A DNA stretch of 64,000 nt from Castellaniella sp041677825 (lineage in GTDB: Bacteria > Pseudomonadota > Gammaproteobacteria > Burkholderiales > Burkholderiaceae_B). Below the pieces are notes generated by a model. That model saw only the letters and a list, made by a program, of their open reading frames with translations. It was not told where the DNA came from and did no database searches. How positions within the stretch are numbered: the first letter of the stretch is position 1; each line of letters starts with the position of its first letter. The DNA is taken from contig NZ_JBAYPG010000010.1 of the NCBI RefSeq assembly GCF_041677825.1, forward strand, positions 16,381 to 80,380, written 5' to 3'. A program made the position numbers and the translations under genes. Below, in pieces: positions 41,307-50,442 of this stretch.

Positions 41307-42593
41307 ATGGAAGCGATCTTCATGCTCCTGCTGCTGTTCGCCTTTCTGACCATCGGCATTCCGATTGCGTTCTCGATCGGCCTGTCCGTTCTCACCATGC
41401 TGCTGATCACCGATGTGCCCGTGCTGATCTTTGCCCAGCGCGCTGCAAATGCGGCCGACAGCTTTGCGTTGCTGGCCATCCCGCTGTTCGTGCTGGCGGG
41501 CGAACTCATGAATCATGGCGGGCTCACGCGGCGCCTGATTGGCTTTGCCCAGGCGCTGATCGGCCACGTGCGCGGCGGCCTGGGCCAGTCGGGTGTGCTG
41601 GCCAGCCTCATCTTTGCCAATGTCTCGGGCTCGGCCGTGGCCGATACCACGGCCATTGGCTCGGTCCTCGTGCCGTCCATGATCGACAAGGGCTACAAGC
41701 CCACGTTCGTGGCCTCGCTGCAGGCCAGTGCCGGGTGCCTCGCGCCCATCGTGCCGCCCAGCATCCTGCTGATTCTCTATGGCTCGATTGTCAATGTGTC
41801 CATCGGGGCCCTGTTCCTGGGGGCTGTCGTTCCAGGCTACCTGATTGCGCTGTGCCTGATGGTCGTGGTGCACATGCTGACCTCGCCGAAGCGACAGCCC
41901 ACCATCGTGCGCGAGCCCTTTGCCGGCTGGGGGGTGATCAAATGCGCTACACGGCAGGCCCTGCCGGCTCTGGCGATGCCCGTGATCATCATCGGCGGTA
42001 TCGCGGGCGGGGTATTCACCGCCACCGAAGCGGGCGCTGTCGCCGTGGTGTACGCGTTTCTGGTGGGCCGGTTCTATTACCGGGGCTTTCGCATCCGGGA
42101 TCTGCCGCAGATCCTGATCTCGTCGGCGGGCGTGACGGTGATGGTGATGGCCATCATTTGCTTTGCGGCGATTTTCGGCTGGCTGCTGGCGTGGCACAAC
42201 GTGCCCGATGAGGTCGGCGCGTGGATCAAGTCCTTTGCCACCAGCCCGTACATGTTCTTGGCGATCGTCATTGGTTTCGTCCTCTTGCTGGGCATGGTGA
42301 TGGAGGTGCTGGCGATTGCCACCATCTTTGGCCCGTTGCTGCATACGCTGGCGACGGGCTATGGCTTCGACCCCATATTCTTTGGCGTGATCCTCGCGAT
42401 TCTCATGCAGATCGGCGGTGCAACCCCGCCCGTGGGGGTGCTGCTCAACATCACCTGTGGCCTGGCGGGCGTGACCCCGGGGCGCTGCCTGGGCTACATG
42501 GGCATCTTCGTGGGCGTGTATGTGCTGGTCGTCCTGCTGGCCATCCTGTTCCCGCCGCTGATCACCTATCTGCCACACATGATGTTCGGCTGA
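41307..42593 (+). CDS. TRAP transporter large permease (DctM), cluster 1
   Basis: The protein has 428 residues, about twelve hydrophobic segments. The start at 41307 has GAGGAG upstream. DctM features include FANVSGSAVADTTAIGSVL and ASAGCLAPIVPPSILLILYG. It moves the substrate with Na+ or H+. It is the last gene of cluster 1. Confidence 0.93.
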   Translation: MEAIFMLLLLFAFLTIGIPIAFSIGLSVLTMLLITDVPVLIFAQRAANAADSFALLAIPLFVLAGELMNHGGLTRRLIGFAQALIGHVRGGLGQSGVLASLIFANVSGSAVADTTAIGSVLVPSMIDKGYKPTFVASLQASAGCLAPIVPPSILLILYGSIVNVSIGALFLGAVVPGYLIALCLMVVVHMLTSPKRQPTIVREPFAGWGVIKCATRQALPALAMPVIIIGGIAGGVFTATEAGAVAVVYAFLVGRFYYRGFRIRDLPQILISSAGVTVMVMAIICFAAIFGWLLAWHNVPDEVGAWIKSFATSPYMFLAIVIGFVLLLGMVMEVLAIATIFGPLLHTLATGYGFDPIFFGVILAILMQIGGATPPVGVLLNITCGLAGVTPGRCLGYMGIFVGVYVLVVLLAILFPPLITYLPHMMFG

Positions 42594-42675
42594 CGAAGGG
42601 CTTGCTGTCGACCGGGGCATTTCACGCTATGATCAAGGCCTCAAGTTTTCAATCCTGTCATGCGGGGGGTCTTTC

Positions 42676-42924
42676 ATGCGTAGATCAGCGTTTATCATGG
42701 CGGTGCTGGCCAGCGCCTTTCTGGTGGCGTGCCAATCCCCCGGGGGGATGCGGGGTGGCCAGGCCAATGTCTCGGAATTCGACTGCATTGCCGCCACGGT
42801 AGGGGGCGCCGTCATCGGTGGGCTGGTAGGCAGCACCATTGGCGGCGGCAGCGGCAAGACATTGGCCACGGCCGCCGGCATCGGTGGCGGGGGCTACCTG
42901 GGCAACCGCATGGGTTGTCGCTGA
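42676..42924 (+). CDS. Small glycine-zipper lipoprotein (17-kDa antigen-like)
   Basis: The protein has 82 residues. Signal with lipobox LVAC (Cys19). The mature part carries the repeated small-residue zipper GGAVIGGLVGSTIGGG and ends YLGNRMGCR, as in the Rickettsia 17-kDa surface antigen family. Such proteins sit in the outer membrane. It precedes the EF-hand gene by 18 bp on the same strand and may share its message. Confidence 0.75.
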   Translation: MRRSAFIMAVLASAFLVACQSPGGMRGGQANVSEFDCIAATVGGAVIGGLVGSTIGGGSGKTLATAAGIGGGGYLGNRMGCR

Positions 42925-42942
42925 CACACCGGAGCGCACATC

Positions 42943-43299
42943 ATGAAAAAAAACCTGTTTCTTCTGGCGGCCTTGCTGGTCAGCGTACCCGTACTGGCCC
43001 AGCCGGGTCCGTCTCCCTGGACGGCAGAGCACTTCGAGCGCCTGGACACTGATCGGGATGGCCAGGTCAGCCGGGCCGAGTATCGGCAATTCATGGAAGA
43101 GGCCTTTGCCAACCTGGATCAGGATGCCAACGGCCAGATCACGCCCGCCGAGGCGGCTGGCGTGCTCACGGTCGAGCAGTTCAGCCGCGTCGATGTCGAC
43201 CAGGGCGGCACCATAGGGAAAACCGAATTCATGGATGCCGTCATGGCCGACTTCGATCGCCAGGATCGGGATGGCGACGGGTTCCTGTCACGCGATTGA
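42943..43299 (+). CDS. Secreted EF-hand calcium-binding protein
   Basis: The protein has 118 residues. Signal peptide cleaved after VLAQ (residue 20). Four EF-hand-like loops are at about 35-46 (DTDRDGQVSRAE), 59-70, 84-95 and 106-117 (DRDGDGFLSRD); the third is weak. The loops' acidic residues should bind Ca2+. Probably periplasmic; partner unknown. Confidence 0.85.
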   Translation: MKKNLFLLAALLVSVPVLAQPGPSPWTAEHFERLDTDRDGQVSRAEYRQFMEEAFANLDQDANGQITPAEAAGVLTVEQFSRVDVDQGGTIGKTEFMDAVMADFDRQDRDGDGFLSRD

Positions 43300-43312
43300 C
43301 CCCGGAACCCGG

Positions 43313-43330
43313 CGCGCATCATGATGCGCG
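43313..43330. repeat. 18-bp perfect palindrome between convergent genes
   Basis: CGCGCATCATGATGCGCG lies across the stop codon of the aldehyde dehydrogenase gene and 13 bp past the EF-hand gene stop. It could be a two-way terminator hairpin with almost no loop, or a protein-binding site. No T tract follows on either side. Confidence 0.5.
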
Positions 43331-44785
43331 GCTGATGCCCTGGGGTATGGTCTGCAGTTCAACGTATTCGAGCAGGCCTTCGTGGCCGCCCTCACGCCCC
43401 AGGCCCGAGGTCAGCATGCCGCCAAATGGTGTGTGTGCGGCAGGCCCCATGCCGGTGTTGTAGCCGCAATGCCCGAAGTGCAGGCGCTCCATGAACCATG
43501 CGGCGCGCTGTTCGTCCTGGGTGTACAGGTAGGCGGCCAACCCGAAGCTGGTGTCATTGGCCTGCTCGATCACCTTGGCATCGTCATCGAAACGGATCAG
43601 CGGCACGAGCGGCCCGAATGTTTCTTCCTGGCAGCAGCGCATGTCGTGGGTGACTTCGGTCAGCACGCTGGGGGGGTACAGCAGGCTGCGGGCCGCATCG
43701 AGTTCGTCGGGGCGTGGGCCGGCCTTCAGGTGGGCGCCCCTGGCCAGGGCGTCGGCCACATGTTCGCGTACTTTCTCGAAGCCCGCCGCATTGATCAAGG
43801 GCCCGATATCCACCCCTTCGTCCATGCCATTGCCCACTTTCAGGGCGTTGACGCGCTCGAACAGCTTCTGGGCAAATTCATCGTAGACCGCGGTATGGAC
43901 GTAGACCCGGTTGGCGCACACGCAAGTCTGACCTGCACCGCGGAACTTGTTGGCCATCAGGCCATCGATGGCGCCGTCGATGTCGGCGTCGTCGCAGACG
44001 ATGAAGGGGGCATTGCCGCCCAGTTCCAGCCCCAGCTTCTTGACATCGGCGCGCGATTGCTCGAGCAGCAACTGCCCGACTTCGGTCGAGCCGGTGAACG
44101 ACACCATGCGCACGGTGGGTGAACCCATGAGGGCACCGCCGATCTTGCCGGCGTTGCCCATGACCAGGTTGACCATTCCGGCGGGCAATTGCAGGTGATC
44201 GTGCAGGATGCGAAACAGGGCCACCATCGTGAGCGGTGTGTCCTTGGCCGGTTTGATCACCGACGGGCAACCCGCGGCCAGCGCTGGCGCCAGTTTCTTG
44301 GCAATCATCGCAATGGGGAAATTCCAGGGCGTGATCAGCCCGACCACACCGATGGGCCGCTTGTGGACGCTCCATGTGCAGCCCTTGAATTCACCGGGCA
44401 GGTGCTCAGGCGCAAGAATGTCCACCATGGTGCGGGCATAATAATCGAAGAAACTGGCCGCGTATTCGACTTCGCCCTGGGCCTCTGGCCAGGGCTTCCC
44501 GTGCTCCATGCACAGGATGCGGCCGATTTCCTTCTTGTTGGCGAGCAGGGCGTCATTGGCCTGCTGCAGCCATTGGCGCCGTGTTTCGATATCGGGGATC
44601 GTGGCCAGTGCAGCTTGTGCCGCTGCAATGGCGCGCCCGGTTTCTTCGGCACCCATGGCGGGCACCGAGGCGAGGACTTCGCCCGTGGCCGGGTTCGTGA
44701 CATCGACGCGCGCGGCCGAGTCGGCATCGACCCACTGGCCGGCGATATATCCGGCAATCGGATCGAGAAGAGGGGATTGAATCAT
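43319..44785 (-). CDS. gabD: Succinate-semialdehyde-type aldehyde dehydrogenase
   Basis: The protein has 488 residues from the ATG at 44785, preceded by AGGAG. The fold is shown by WNFPIAMIAKKLAPALAAGC, LELGGNAPFIV with the general-base Glu, and the catalytic Cys in GQTCVCANR. Length and motifs fit GabD (NADP-dependent succinate-semialdehyde oxidation). It follows the GabT-like gene by 17 bp, so the two probably act in series, turning an amino acid into a semialdehyde and then an acid. Related semialdehydes (malonate, glutarate) are possible. Confidence 0.85.
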   Translation of the reverse strand: MIQSPLLDPIAGYIAGQWVDADSAARVDVTNPATGEVLASVPAMGAEETGRAIAAAQAALATIPDIETRRQWLQQANDALLANKKEIGRILCMEHGKPWPEAQGEVEYAASFFDYYARTMVDILAPEHLPGEFKGCTWSVHKRPIGVVGLITPWNFPIAMIAKKLAPALAAGCPSVIKPAKDTPLTMVALFRILHDHLQLPAGMVNLVMGNAGKIGGALMGSPTVRMVSFTGSTEVGQLLLEQSRADVKKLGLELGGNAPFIVCDDADIDGAIDGLMANKFRGAGQTCVCANRVYVHTAVYDEFAQKLFERVNALKVGNGMDEGVDIGPLINAAGFEKVREHVADALARGAHLKAGPRPDELDAARSLLYPPSVLTEVTHDMRCCQEETFGPLVPLIRFDDDAKVIEQANDTSFGLAAYLYTQDEQRAAWFMERLHFGHCGYNTGMGPAAHTPFGGMLTSGLGREGGHEGLLEYVELQTIPQGISRAS

Positions 44786-44802
44786 GAAAGACTCCTGGGG
44801 GT

Positions 44803-46065
44803 TCAATGAGAGGATTCCAGGGCGGCGCCAAAGATGGCAAGGGCTTCGTCGACCTGCGCCTGCGTGATGATGAGTGGCGGCAGCCAGCGTACCACCTGCC
44901 GCTGGGGGCCGCAACGCAGCAGCAGCAGGCCACGCTCTTCGCAGGCTGCGGCCACGCGGCCGGCCCGGTCGCCATCTGGCTGGCCGTCTTTCTGGAACTC
45001 GCAGCCCAGCATCAGGCCCAGGCCGCGCACTTCGGCGATCTCGGGGTGCTTGCCCTGCAGCGCGAGCAGGCCTTGGCGCAGGTGCTGGCCCTGCGTGGCG
45101 GCGTTTTCAACCAGGCCTTCCTGCTCGATGACATCCATGGTGGCCAGGGCCGCCACGCAGGCGACCACGTTGCCGCCATAGGTGCCACCCTGTGAGCCCG
45201 GCCGACCCTTGGCCATGAGGGCGCGCGGGGCACCAAAGCAGGACAGCGGGAAGCCCGAGGCCAGCCCCTTGGCCGTCATCAGAATGTCGGGCTGCACGTC
45301 GAAGTAGCTGTGTGCCCAGTATTTGCCGCTGCGGCCATTGCCGGTCTGCACTTCGTCGACCGCCAGCAGCATGCCATGGCGGTCGGCGCGTTCGCGCAGA
45401 CCCTGCATGAAGCGCCGGTTTGCGGGGATGAAGCCACCTTCGCCCTGAATCGGTTCGATCAGAAAGCCCGCAGTGTCCCGTGGCGCGCTGATCGTATCGA
45501 AGATGAAGTCCAGCTCGCGCAGGCAGAAATCAGTGACTTCGTCTTCGCTCCAGCCGTAGCGCAGCGTGGCTGGAAAGGGCGCCACGATGACCCCGCCCAT
45601 CAGCGGCTGCAGCCCGGATGTATAGGCCGTGCCCGACGTGGTCATCGTGGCGGCACCCATGGTGCGGCCATGGAAGCCGCCATGGAACACGATGATGTTG
45701 GGTCGCCCCGTGGCGTGGCGCAACAGCCGCAACACGCCCTCGGCCACTTCGGTGCCCGCGCTGGCATAGAACAGCGAGTCGATGTCGCCCGGCATTTTCT
45801 CGGCCAGGCGGTCGGACAGGTCGAGGATGGGCTGGTGCATGATGGTGGTGTATTGCCCGTGGATCAGCTTGCCCACCTGCTCGCGCACGGCTTCCACGAC
45901 CCTGGGGTGGCAGTGGCCCGTACTGGTCACGCCGATGCCGGCCGTACAGTCGATGTAGCGCTTGCCTTCGCGGGTATACAGGTAGATGCCCTCGCCGCGC
46001 TCGGCGAGCACGTGGCTGGCCTGGTGCAGCAGGGGGGACAGGTGGTTGGATTTTTCAGCAGTCAT
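44803..46065 (-). CDS. gabT: Class III aminotransferase (GABA transaminase-like)
   Basis: The protein has 420 residues. The start at 46065 has CGGAG upstream. The PLP site lies around ILMTAKGLASGFPLS (Lys forms the Schiff base) and the phosphate loop around YASAGTEVAEGVLRLLRHAT. The family transfers amino groups from omega-amino acids such as 4-aminobutyrate to 2-oxoglutarate. It sits directly upstream of the GabD-like gene and downstream of a DctM permease, so it is part of an import and breakdown pathway. Confidence 0.85.
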   Translation of the reverse strand: MTAEKSNHLSPLLHQASHVLAERGEGIYLYTREGKRYIDCTAGIGVTSTGHCHPRVVEAVREQVGKLIHGQYTTIMHQPILDLSDRLAEKMPGDIDSLFYASAGTEVAEGVLRLLRHATGRPNIIVFHGGFHGRTMGAATMTTSGTAYTSGLQPLMGGVIVAPFPATLRYGWSEDEVTDFCLRELDFIFDTISAPRDTAGFLIEPIQGEGGFIPANRRFMQGLRERADRHGMLLAVDEVQTGNGRSGKYWAHSYFDVQPDILMTAKGLASGFPLSCFGAPRALMAKGRPGSQGGTYGGNVVACVAALATMDVIEQEGLVENAATQGQHLRQGLLALQGKHPEIAEVRGLGLMLGCEFQKDGQPDGDRAGRVAAACEERGLLLLRCGPQRQVVRWLPPLIITQAQVDEALAIFGAALESSH

Positions 46066-46112
46066 GAGGACTCCGGTCTTGGACAGGTGAGTGTATGAGG
46101 CAGCCATCGGCC

Positions 46113-47393
46113 CTACTTGAGCAGATGGGGTAGAAAAAGGGATATTTCAGGGACATAGGCGACGACCAGCATGAACAGAATGAGAACGATGACGTAGGGG
46201 ATGGCGGCCAGGCTGACCTGTTCGATGGACAGGCCGCTGATGGCGCTGGCGACATTCAGGTTGTCGCCCACGGGCGGCGTGGCAAAGCCGATCAGGGAGC
46301 CCATGATCATGACGATCCCGAAGTGCAGCGGATCCATGCCGATCTGCTTGACGATGGGCACCAGAATGGGGGCCAGCAGGATGATGCCGGCGATGGTCTC
46401 CATGAACATCCCGAAAATCAGCAACAGGATCACGAAGGCCAGAATGATGCTCCACGGCGCCAGGGCCAGGGTATCGATCAGAAAGCCGACGATCAGGCTG
46501 GGCACGCGCTGGATGGTGAGAATGCGTGAATAGACCGAGGCGGTGGCGATGATCACCAGGATCATGCCCGAGATGAGGAAGGTCGTCTTCAGCATCTGCG
46601 GAGCCTGCGAAAGCTTGAATTCACCATAGGCGATGGTCAGCACGATGCTGTAGGCCACGGCGATGCCGGCCGCCTCGGTGGGTGTGAAGATGCCGCCGTA
46701 AATGCCGCCCAGAATCACCACCGGCATGAACAGGGTCCACTTGGCATGCCACATCCGGGACAGCCGCTGCGGCCATGGGGTGCGCTGCACATTGCTGCCG
46801 TAGTTGTGCTTCCTGGCATAGTGGCGGCTGACCAGATAAAGCAGGAACACCACCATGAAACCGGGTACGATCCCCGCCAGGAACAGGTCGCCCACGGACG
46901 TGTTGGTGGTGACCCCATAGATGATGAGCGGGATGCTGGGTGGGATGATGATGCCCACGCCACCGCCGGTGGCCAGCAGACCCGCGCTGTAGCGCAGGCT
47001 GTAGCCTTCGCGGGCCATGGCCGGGATCATGATGCCGCCGATGGCCGCCACGGTGGCCGGGCCCGAGCCGCTGAGCATGGCGAAGATCGCCGTGGCCACG
47101 AGCGACACGGCCGCCAGGCCGCCGGTAATGTGCCCGACGAATGCGCGCGCCACATCGGTCAGCCGGCGGGACAGCCCGCCGTATTCCATCAAGACCCCCG
47201 AAAAGACGAACAGGGGCACGGCCAGCAGCGGATAGGAGTTCACCGAGCCGAACAGGGTCTGGGCCAGATAGCCCATGGGGATGATGTCGGTGAAATAGAT
47301 GGTCAGTACCGATGAGATGCCCAGCGCAAAAGCGACCGGCATGCCCAGCAGGAGCAGCCCAAGGAAGCTGATGAAAAGAATTCCGATCCCCAT
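46113..47393 (-). CDS. TRAP transporter large permease (DctM), cluster 2
   Basis: The protein has 426 residues. Typical DctM segments are GSGPATVAAIGGIMIPAMA and GGGVGIIIPPSIPLIIYGVT. Twelve-helix membrane protein working with the DctQ gene just upstream. It lies 47 bp before the aminotransferase and 23 bp after DctQ, so it is in one operon with them. Confidence 0.93.
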   Translation of the reverse strand: MGIGILFISFLGLLLLGMPVAFALGISSVLTIYFTDIIPMGYLAQTLFGSVNSYPLLAVPLFVFSGVLMEYGGLSRRLTDVARAFVGHITGGLAAVSLVATAIFAMLSGSGPATVAAIGGIMIPAMAREGYSLRYSAGLLATGGGVGIIIPPSIPLIIYGVTTNTSVGDLFLAGIVPGFMVVFLLYLVSRHYARKHNYGSNVQRTPWPQRLSRMWHAKWTLFMPVVILGGIYGGIFTPTEAAGIAVAYSIVLTIAYGEFKLSQAPQMLKTTFLISGMILVIIATASVYSRILTIQRVPSLIVGFLIDTLALAPWSIILAFVILLLIFGMFMETIAGIILLAPILVPIVKQIGMDPLHFGIVMIMGSLIGFATPPVGDNLNVASAISGLSIEQVSLAAIPYVIVLILFMLVVAYVPEISLFLPHLLK

Positions 47394-47416
47394 GGCGTCG
47401 ATATCCTTTTGAATGA

Positions 47417-47992
47417 TTATTGTGTGCTGTGCTTCGACGGCGCATCATCGACCCGCTGGATGCCGGGGTCCTGGCTTTCGTGGAGGATGGGCGCATTCGG
47501 GTTGCGCATCAGGTCGGTGACGGCGGCCACGGTGTGCTGGACCACCCGGAAGGACATCAGCAGCAAGCCGATGGGCAGTCCCAGGTACACGAGATAGAAC
47601 GGGATCCTCGACGAAGGGGCCGTCTGCCCGCGGGCATGCTGCTGCATGACCATTTCGATGGCGTAGACGGCCATGATCACCAGAAAGGTCAGCCAGGCCA
47701 CAAACACGATCACGCGGATCAGGCGCTGGACGATCGGCCAGTGTCGGCCCATCGTGTCCACCAGGACATTGAAGCGCACGTGGCGCTGGTAGCGGATGGC
47801 ATAACTGCCGGAGAAATACACGAACCATGCCAGGGCATAGGCTGCGATTTCCTCGGCCCAGGAACTGGGGCTGTTGAGCACGTAGCGCATGAAGACCTGG
47901 AAGACGATCAGCGTGGTGAATACTGCGAGTGCGATGGTTGCCAGGTAGGTTTCGACATGTTCGTCGAGGTGGTGGTAGAGCTGTTTGAACAT
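47417..47992 (-). CDS. TRAP transporter small permease (DctQ), cluster 2
   Basis: The protein has 191 residues from the ATG at 47992. Four hydrophobic segments, with the DctQ signature RYVLNSPSSWAEEIAAYALA and a helix pair in the C-terminal half. The last residues (after SFRVVQHTVAAVTDLMRNP) form a soluble tail. It lies between the binding protein and DctM. Confidence 0.9.
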   Translation of the reverse strand: MFKQLYHHLDEHVETYLATIALAVFTTLIVFQVFMRYVLNSPSSWAEEIAAYALAWFVYFSGSYAIRYQRHVRFNVLVDTMGRHWPIVQRLIRVIVFVAWLTFLVIMAVYAIEMVMQQHARGQTAPSSRIPFYLVYLGLPIGLLLMSFRVVQHTVAAVTDLMRNPNAPILHESQDPGIQRVDDAPSKHSTQ

Positions 47993-48065
47993 GGCAGATC
48001 CGGGCAAGGGCTTCAGGCCCGGGCCGGGGCCGCCTGCTGCCGGCCCCGGCCCGCTGGCATGGGCG

Positions 48066-49106
48066 TCAGTCGATCACCTCGACAAAACGCGGGTTGTCGG
48101 CGGCTTCGAGCAGGCGCTTGAGCATCGCCGTATCCACCTTGGAAGAATACTCTTTGTAGAACGGTACTGCGGATTCGACCCACAACTGGTGTTCGGCATC
48201 GGTCAGCGCGGTGACCGTGCCCCCCTGGGCTTCGATGTTCTTGATGGCCTGTTCGGTGGCCTCGGCCTTGAGCGAGCGCAGTTTCTGCACCATTTCATCG
48301 GCGGCCTGGGTGATCAGGGCCTGGTCATCGGCCGACAGACTGTCGAAGAACCCCTTGTTGATCAGGATGGGTTCAGGGTCATAGATGTGGTTGGTGACCG
48401 TCAGGTATTTGGCCGGTTCGGTGAGTTTGGCCGAATAGAGCAGCTCGAACGGGTTCTCGACGCCGACCACGACCCCCTGCTGCAGGGCGCTGAATACTTC
48501 CGGAAAGGAGACGGGTGTGGGCGCCGCCCCGACGCTCTTCCAGTAGGCGATATGCAATGGCACCTGCATCGTGCGCAGCTTCTGGCCCTTCATCTGGTCG
48601 GGCGTACGCACGGTCTCGTTCTTCATCGCCAGGTTGCGAAAGCCGTTTTCACCCCAGCCGAGCAGCTTGAGATCGGACTTTTCGAGCTTCTGGGCCAACT
48701 CGGTGCCGATGTCGCTGTCGACCACGCGATAGGCCGTGGCGGCGTCCTTGAAGATGAACGGAAAATCGAAGACTTCGAAAACGGGATCGAAATTGGCCAC
48801 CACGCCCACTGAAGGCGCCGTCATTTCTATGGTGCCGGCCTGTACGGCTTCGACCAGCTCGCGCTCCCCGCCCAACTGGCTGTCCGGATACGTTTCGACC
48901 TGGATACGGCCATCGGAGCGGTCTTTCAGAATGTCGGCAAAGTAGCGGTAGGCGACGTCCTGGGTGTCTCCGGTGGGGATGACGTGCCCGAACTTGATCT
49001 TCACCGCGTCAGCCGCGAGGGCGCTGGACGGAATCAGTGCCGTACAGGACAGTACGAGCAGGGCAGAGGTAACCAGGCCGGGGATGCTTCGTTTGGTAAT
49101 CATCAT
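48066..49106 (-). CDS. TRAP transporter solute-binding protein (DctP), cluster 2
   Basis: The protein has 346 residues with a signal peptide ending SSALAA near residue 31. The DctP fold shows GERELVEAVQAGTIEMTAPS and the ligand Arg in GQKLRTMQVPLH. A carboxylate ligand is expected. It belongs to the group with dctP followed by Q and M on the minus strand. The start is either of two ATGs (49106 or 49103). Confidence 0.92.
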   Translation of the reverse strand: MMITKRSIPGLVTSALLVLSCTALIPSSALAADAVKIKFGHVIPTGDTQDVAYRYFADILKDRSDGRIQVETYPDSQLGGERELVEAVQAGTIEMTAPSVGVVANFDPVFEVFDFPFIFKDAATAYRVVDSDIGTELAQKLEKSDLKLLGWGENGFRNLAMKNETVRTPDQMKGQKLRTMQVPLHIAYWKSVGAAPTPVSFPEVFSALQQGVVVGVENPFELLYSAKLTEPAKYLTVTNHIYDPEPILINKGFFDSLSADDQALITQAADEMVQKLRSLKAEATEQAIKNIEAQGGTVTALTDAEHQLWVESAVPFYKEYSSKVDTAMLKRLLEAADNPRFVEVID

Positions 49107-49190
49107 GATTGTCTCTCCATAAGGAACAGTGCCATCAAAAGGTCATGCAGGCGGGTCTTGTCGTGGGCAGATCTCCTGAAAGAAAAAGAA

Positions 49191-50255
49191 TCATCGGGCC
49201 AGCAGCGTCTGGGCGATGGCCTGACCCACCTCGGTGGTGGAGGCCCGACCACCCAGATCCGGTGTTCTGGGGCCGCTGCGCAGGACCTCTTCGATGGCCC
49301 GCACAATGGCCCGGGCCGCCTCGGTCTGGCCAAGGTGTTCGAGCAGCATGGCGCCCGCCCAGATGTGCCCGATGGGATTGGCGATGTTCTGCCCGTAGAT
49401 ATCGGGCGCCGATCCGTGCACCGGCTCGAACATCGATGGATAGTCTTTTTCGGGGTTGATGTTCGCCGAGGGCGCAATCGCAATGGTGCCCGTACAGGCA
49501 GGGCCCAGATCCGAAAGAATGTCGCCAAAAAGGTTGGAGGCCACCACCACATCGAAGCGCTCGGGGCTGAGCACGAAGCGCGCGGCCAGGATATCGATGT
49601 GATATTGATCCGTGCGGATGTCCGGGTAGCGGGCCGCCATGTCTGCAAAGCGGGCGTCCCAGTAGGGCATGGTGATGGCCAGCCCGTTCGATTTGGTGGC
49701 CGAGGTGACCTGCCTGCGGTCACGCTGCATGGCCAGCTCGAAGGCGTATTTCAGGATGCGGTCGACCCCCTGGCGGGAAAAGGAACTCACCTGTACCGCG
49801 GTCTCGCCCAGGGTATTCTTGCCTATGATGCCGCCCACGCTGGAGTATTCGCCCTCGGTGTTTTCGCGCACGATGATCATGTCGATGTCGCCGACCTTCG
49901 GGCGCCTGAGCGGCGACTGCAGGCCTTCCATCAGGCGCACGGGCCTGATGTTGGCGTACTGCTGGAAGCCGCGCCGGATTTCGAGCAGCAGGCCACCCAG
50001 GGACACATGATCAGGCACCCCCGGAAAGCCCACCGCACCCAGGTACACCGCATCGTGGTGGCGGATCTGTGCCAGGCCATCGGCCGGCATCATGACGCCG
50101 TGTCGGGCGTAGTAGTCGCAGCTCCAGTCGAAGGCATCGTAGCGCAGGGCAAACCCGTAGCGCTGCGCGGCGGCATCCAGTACGCGCAGGCCCTCGGGCA
50201 TGACTTCCTTGCCGATGCCATCGCCCGGTATGGTTGCAATCCGGTATTCTGTCAT
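49191..50255 (-). CDS. Tartrate/D-malate dehydrogenase family (TtuC/DmlA-like)
   Basis: The protein has 354 residues from the ATG at 50255, preceded by AAGGAA. It belongs to the isocitrate/isopropylmalate dehydrogenase fold (ATIPGDGIGKEVMPEGL, IIVRENTEGEYSSVG). TtuC and DmlA members oxidise and decarboxylate tartrate or D-malate with NAD and a divalent metal. It is first on the minus strand of cluster 2, next to a TRAP binding protein and a divergent LysR gene. Exact substrate is unknown. Confidence 0.83.
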   Translation of the reverse strand: MTEYRIATIPGDGIGKEVMPEGLRVLDAAAQRYGFALRYDAFDWSCDYYARHGVMMPADGLAQIRHHDAVYLGAVGFPGVPDHVSLGGLLLEIRRGFQQYANIRPVRLMEGLQSPLRRPKVGDIDMIIVRENTEGEYSSVGGIIGKNTLGETAVQVSSFSRQGVDRILKYAFELAMQRDRRQVTSATKSNGLAITMPYWDARFADMAARYPDIRTDQYHIDILAARFVLSPERFDVVVASNLFGDILSDLGPACTGTIAIAPSANINPEKDYPSMFEPVHGSAPDIYGQNIANPIGHIWAGAMLLEHLGQTEAARAIVRAIEEVLRSGPRTPDLGGRASTTEVGQAIAQTLLAR

Positions 50256-50442
50256 GATTTGTTTCCTTGCCGCCGCTATGGCACGAGGTCCGTGCCGAAT
50301 CTGCATCATGCAGCCCTGGCCTGACCGAGTCCGGATCTGCGGGGCCGCGATTTGCAGGGACACGGTATGCCTGTTTATCGGATCAGTCTAAGATCAAGGT
50401 TGGCCGTAAACAATTCCCAATAGGTAAAAACAGTTTTGACAG

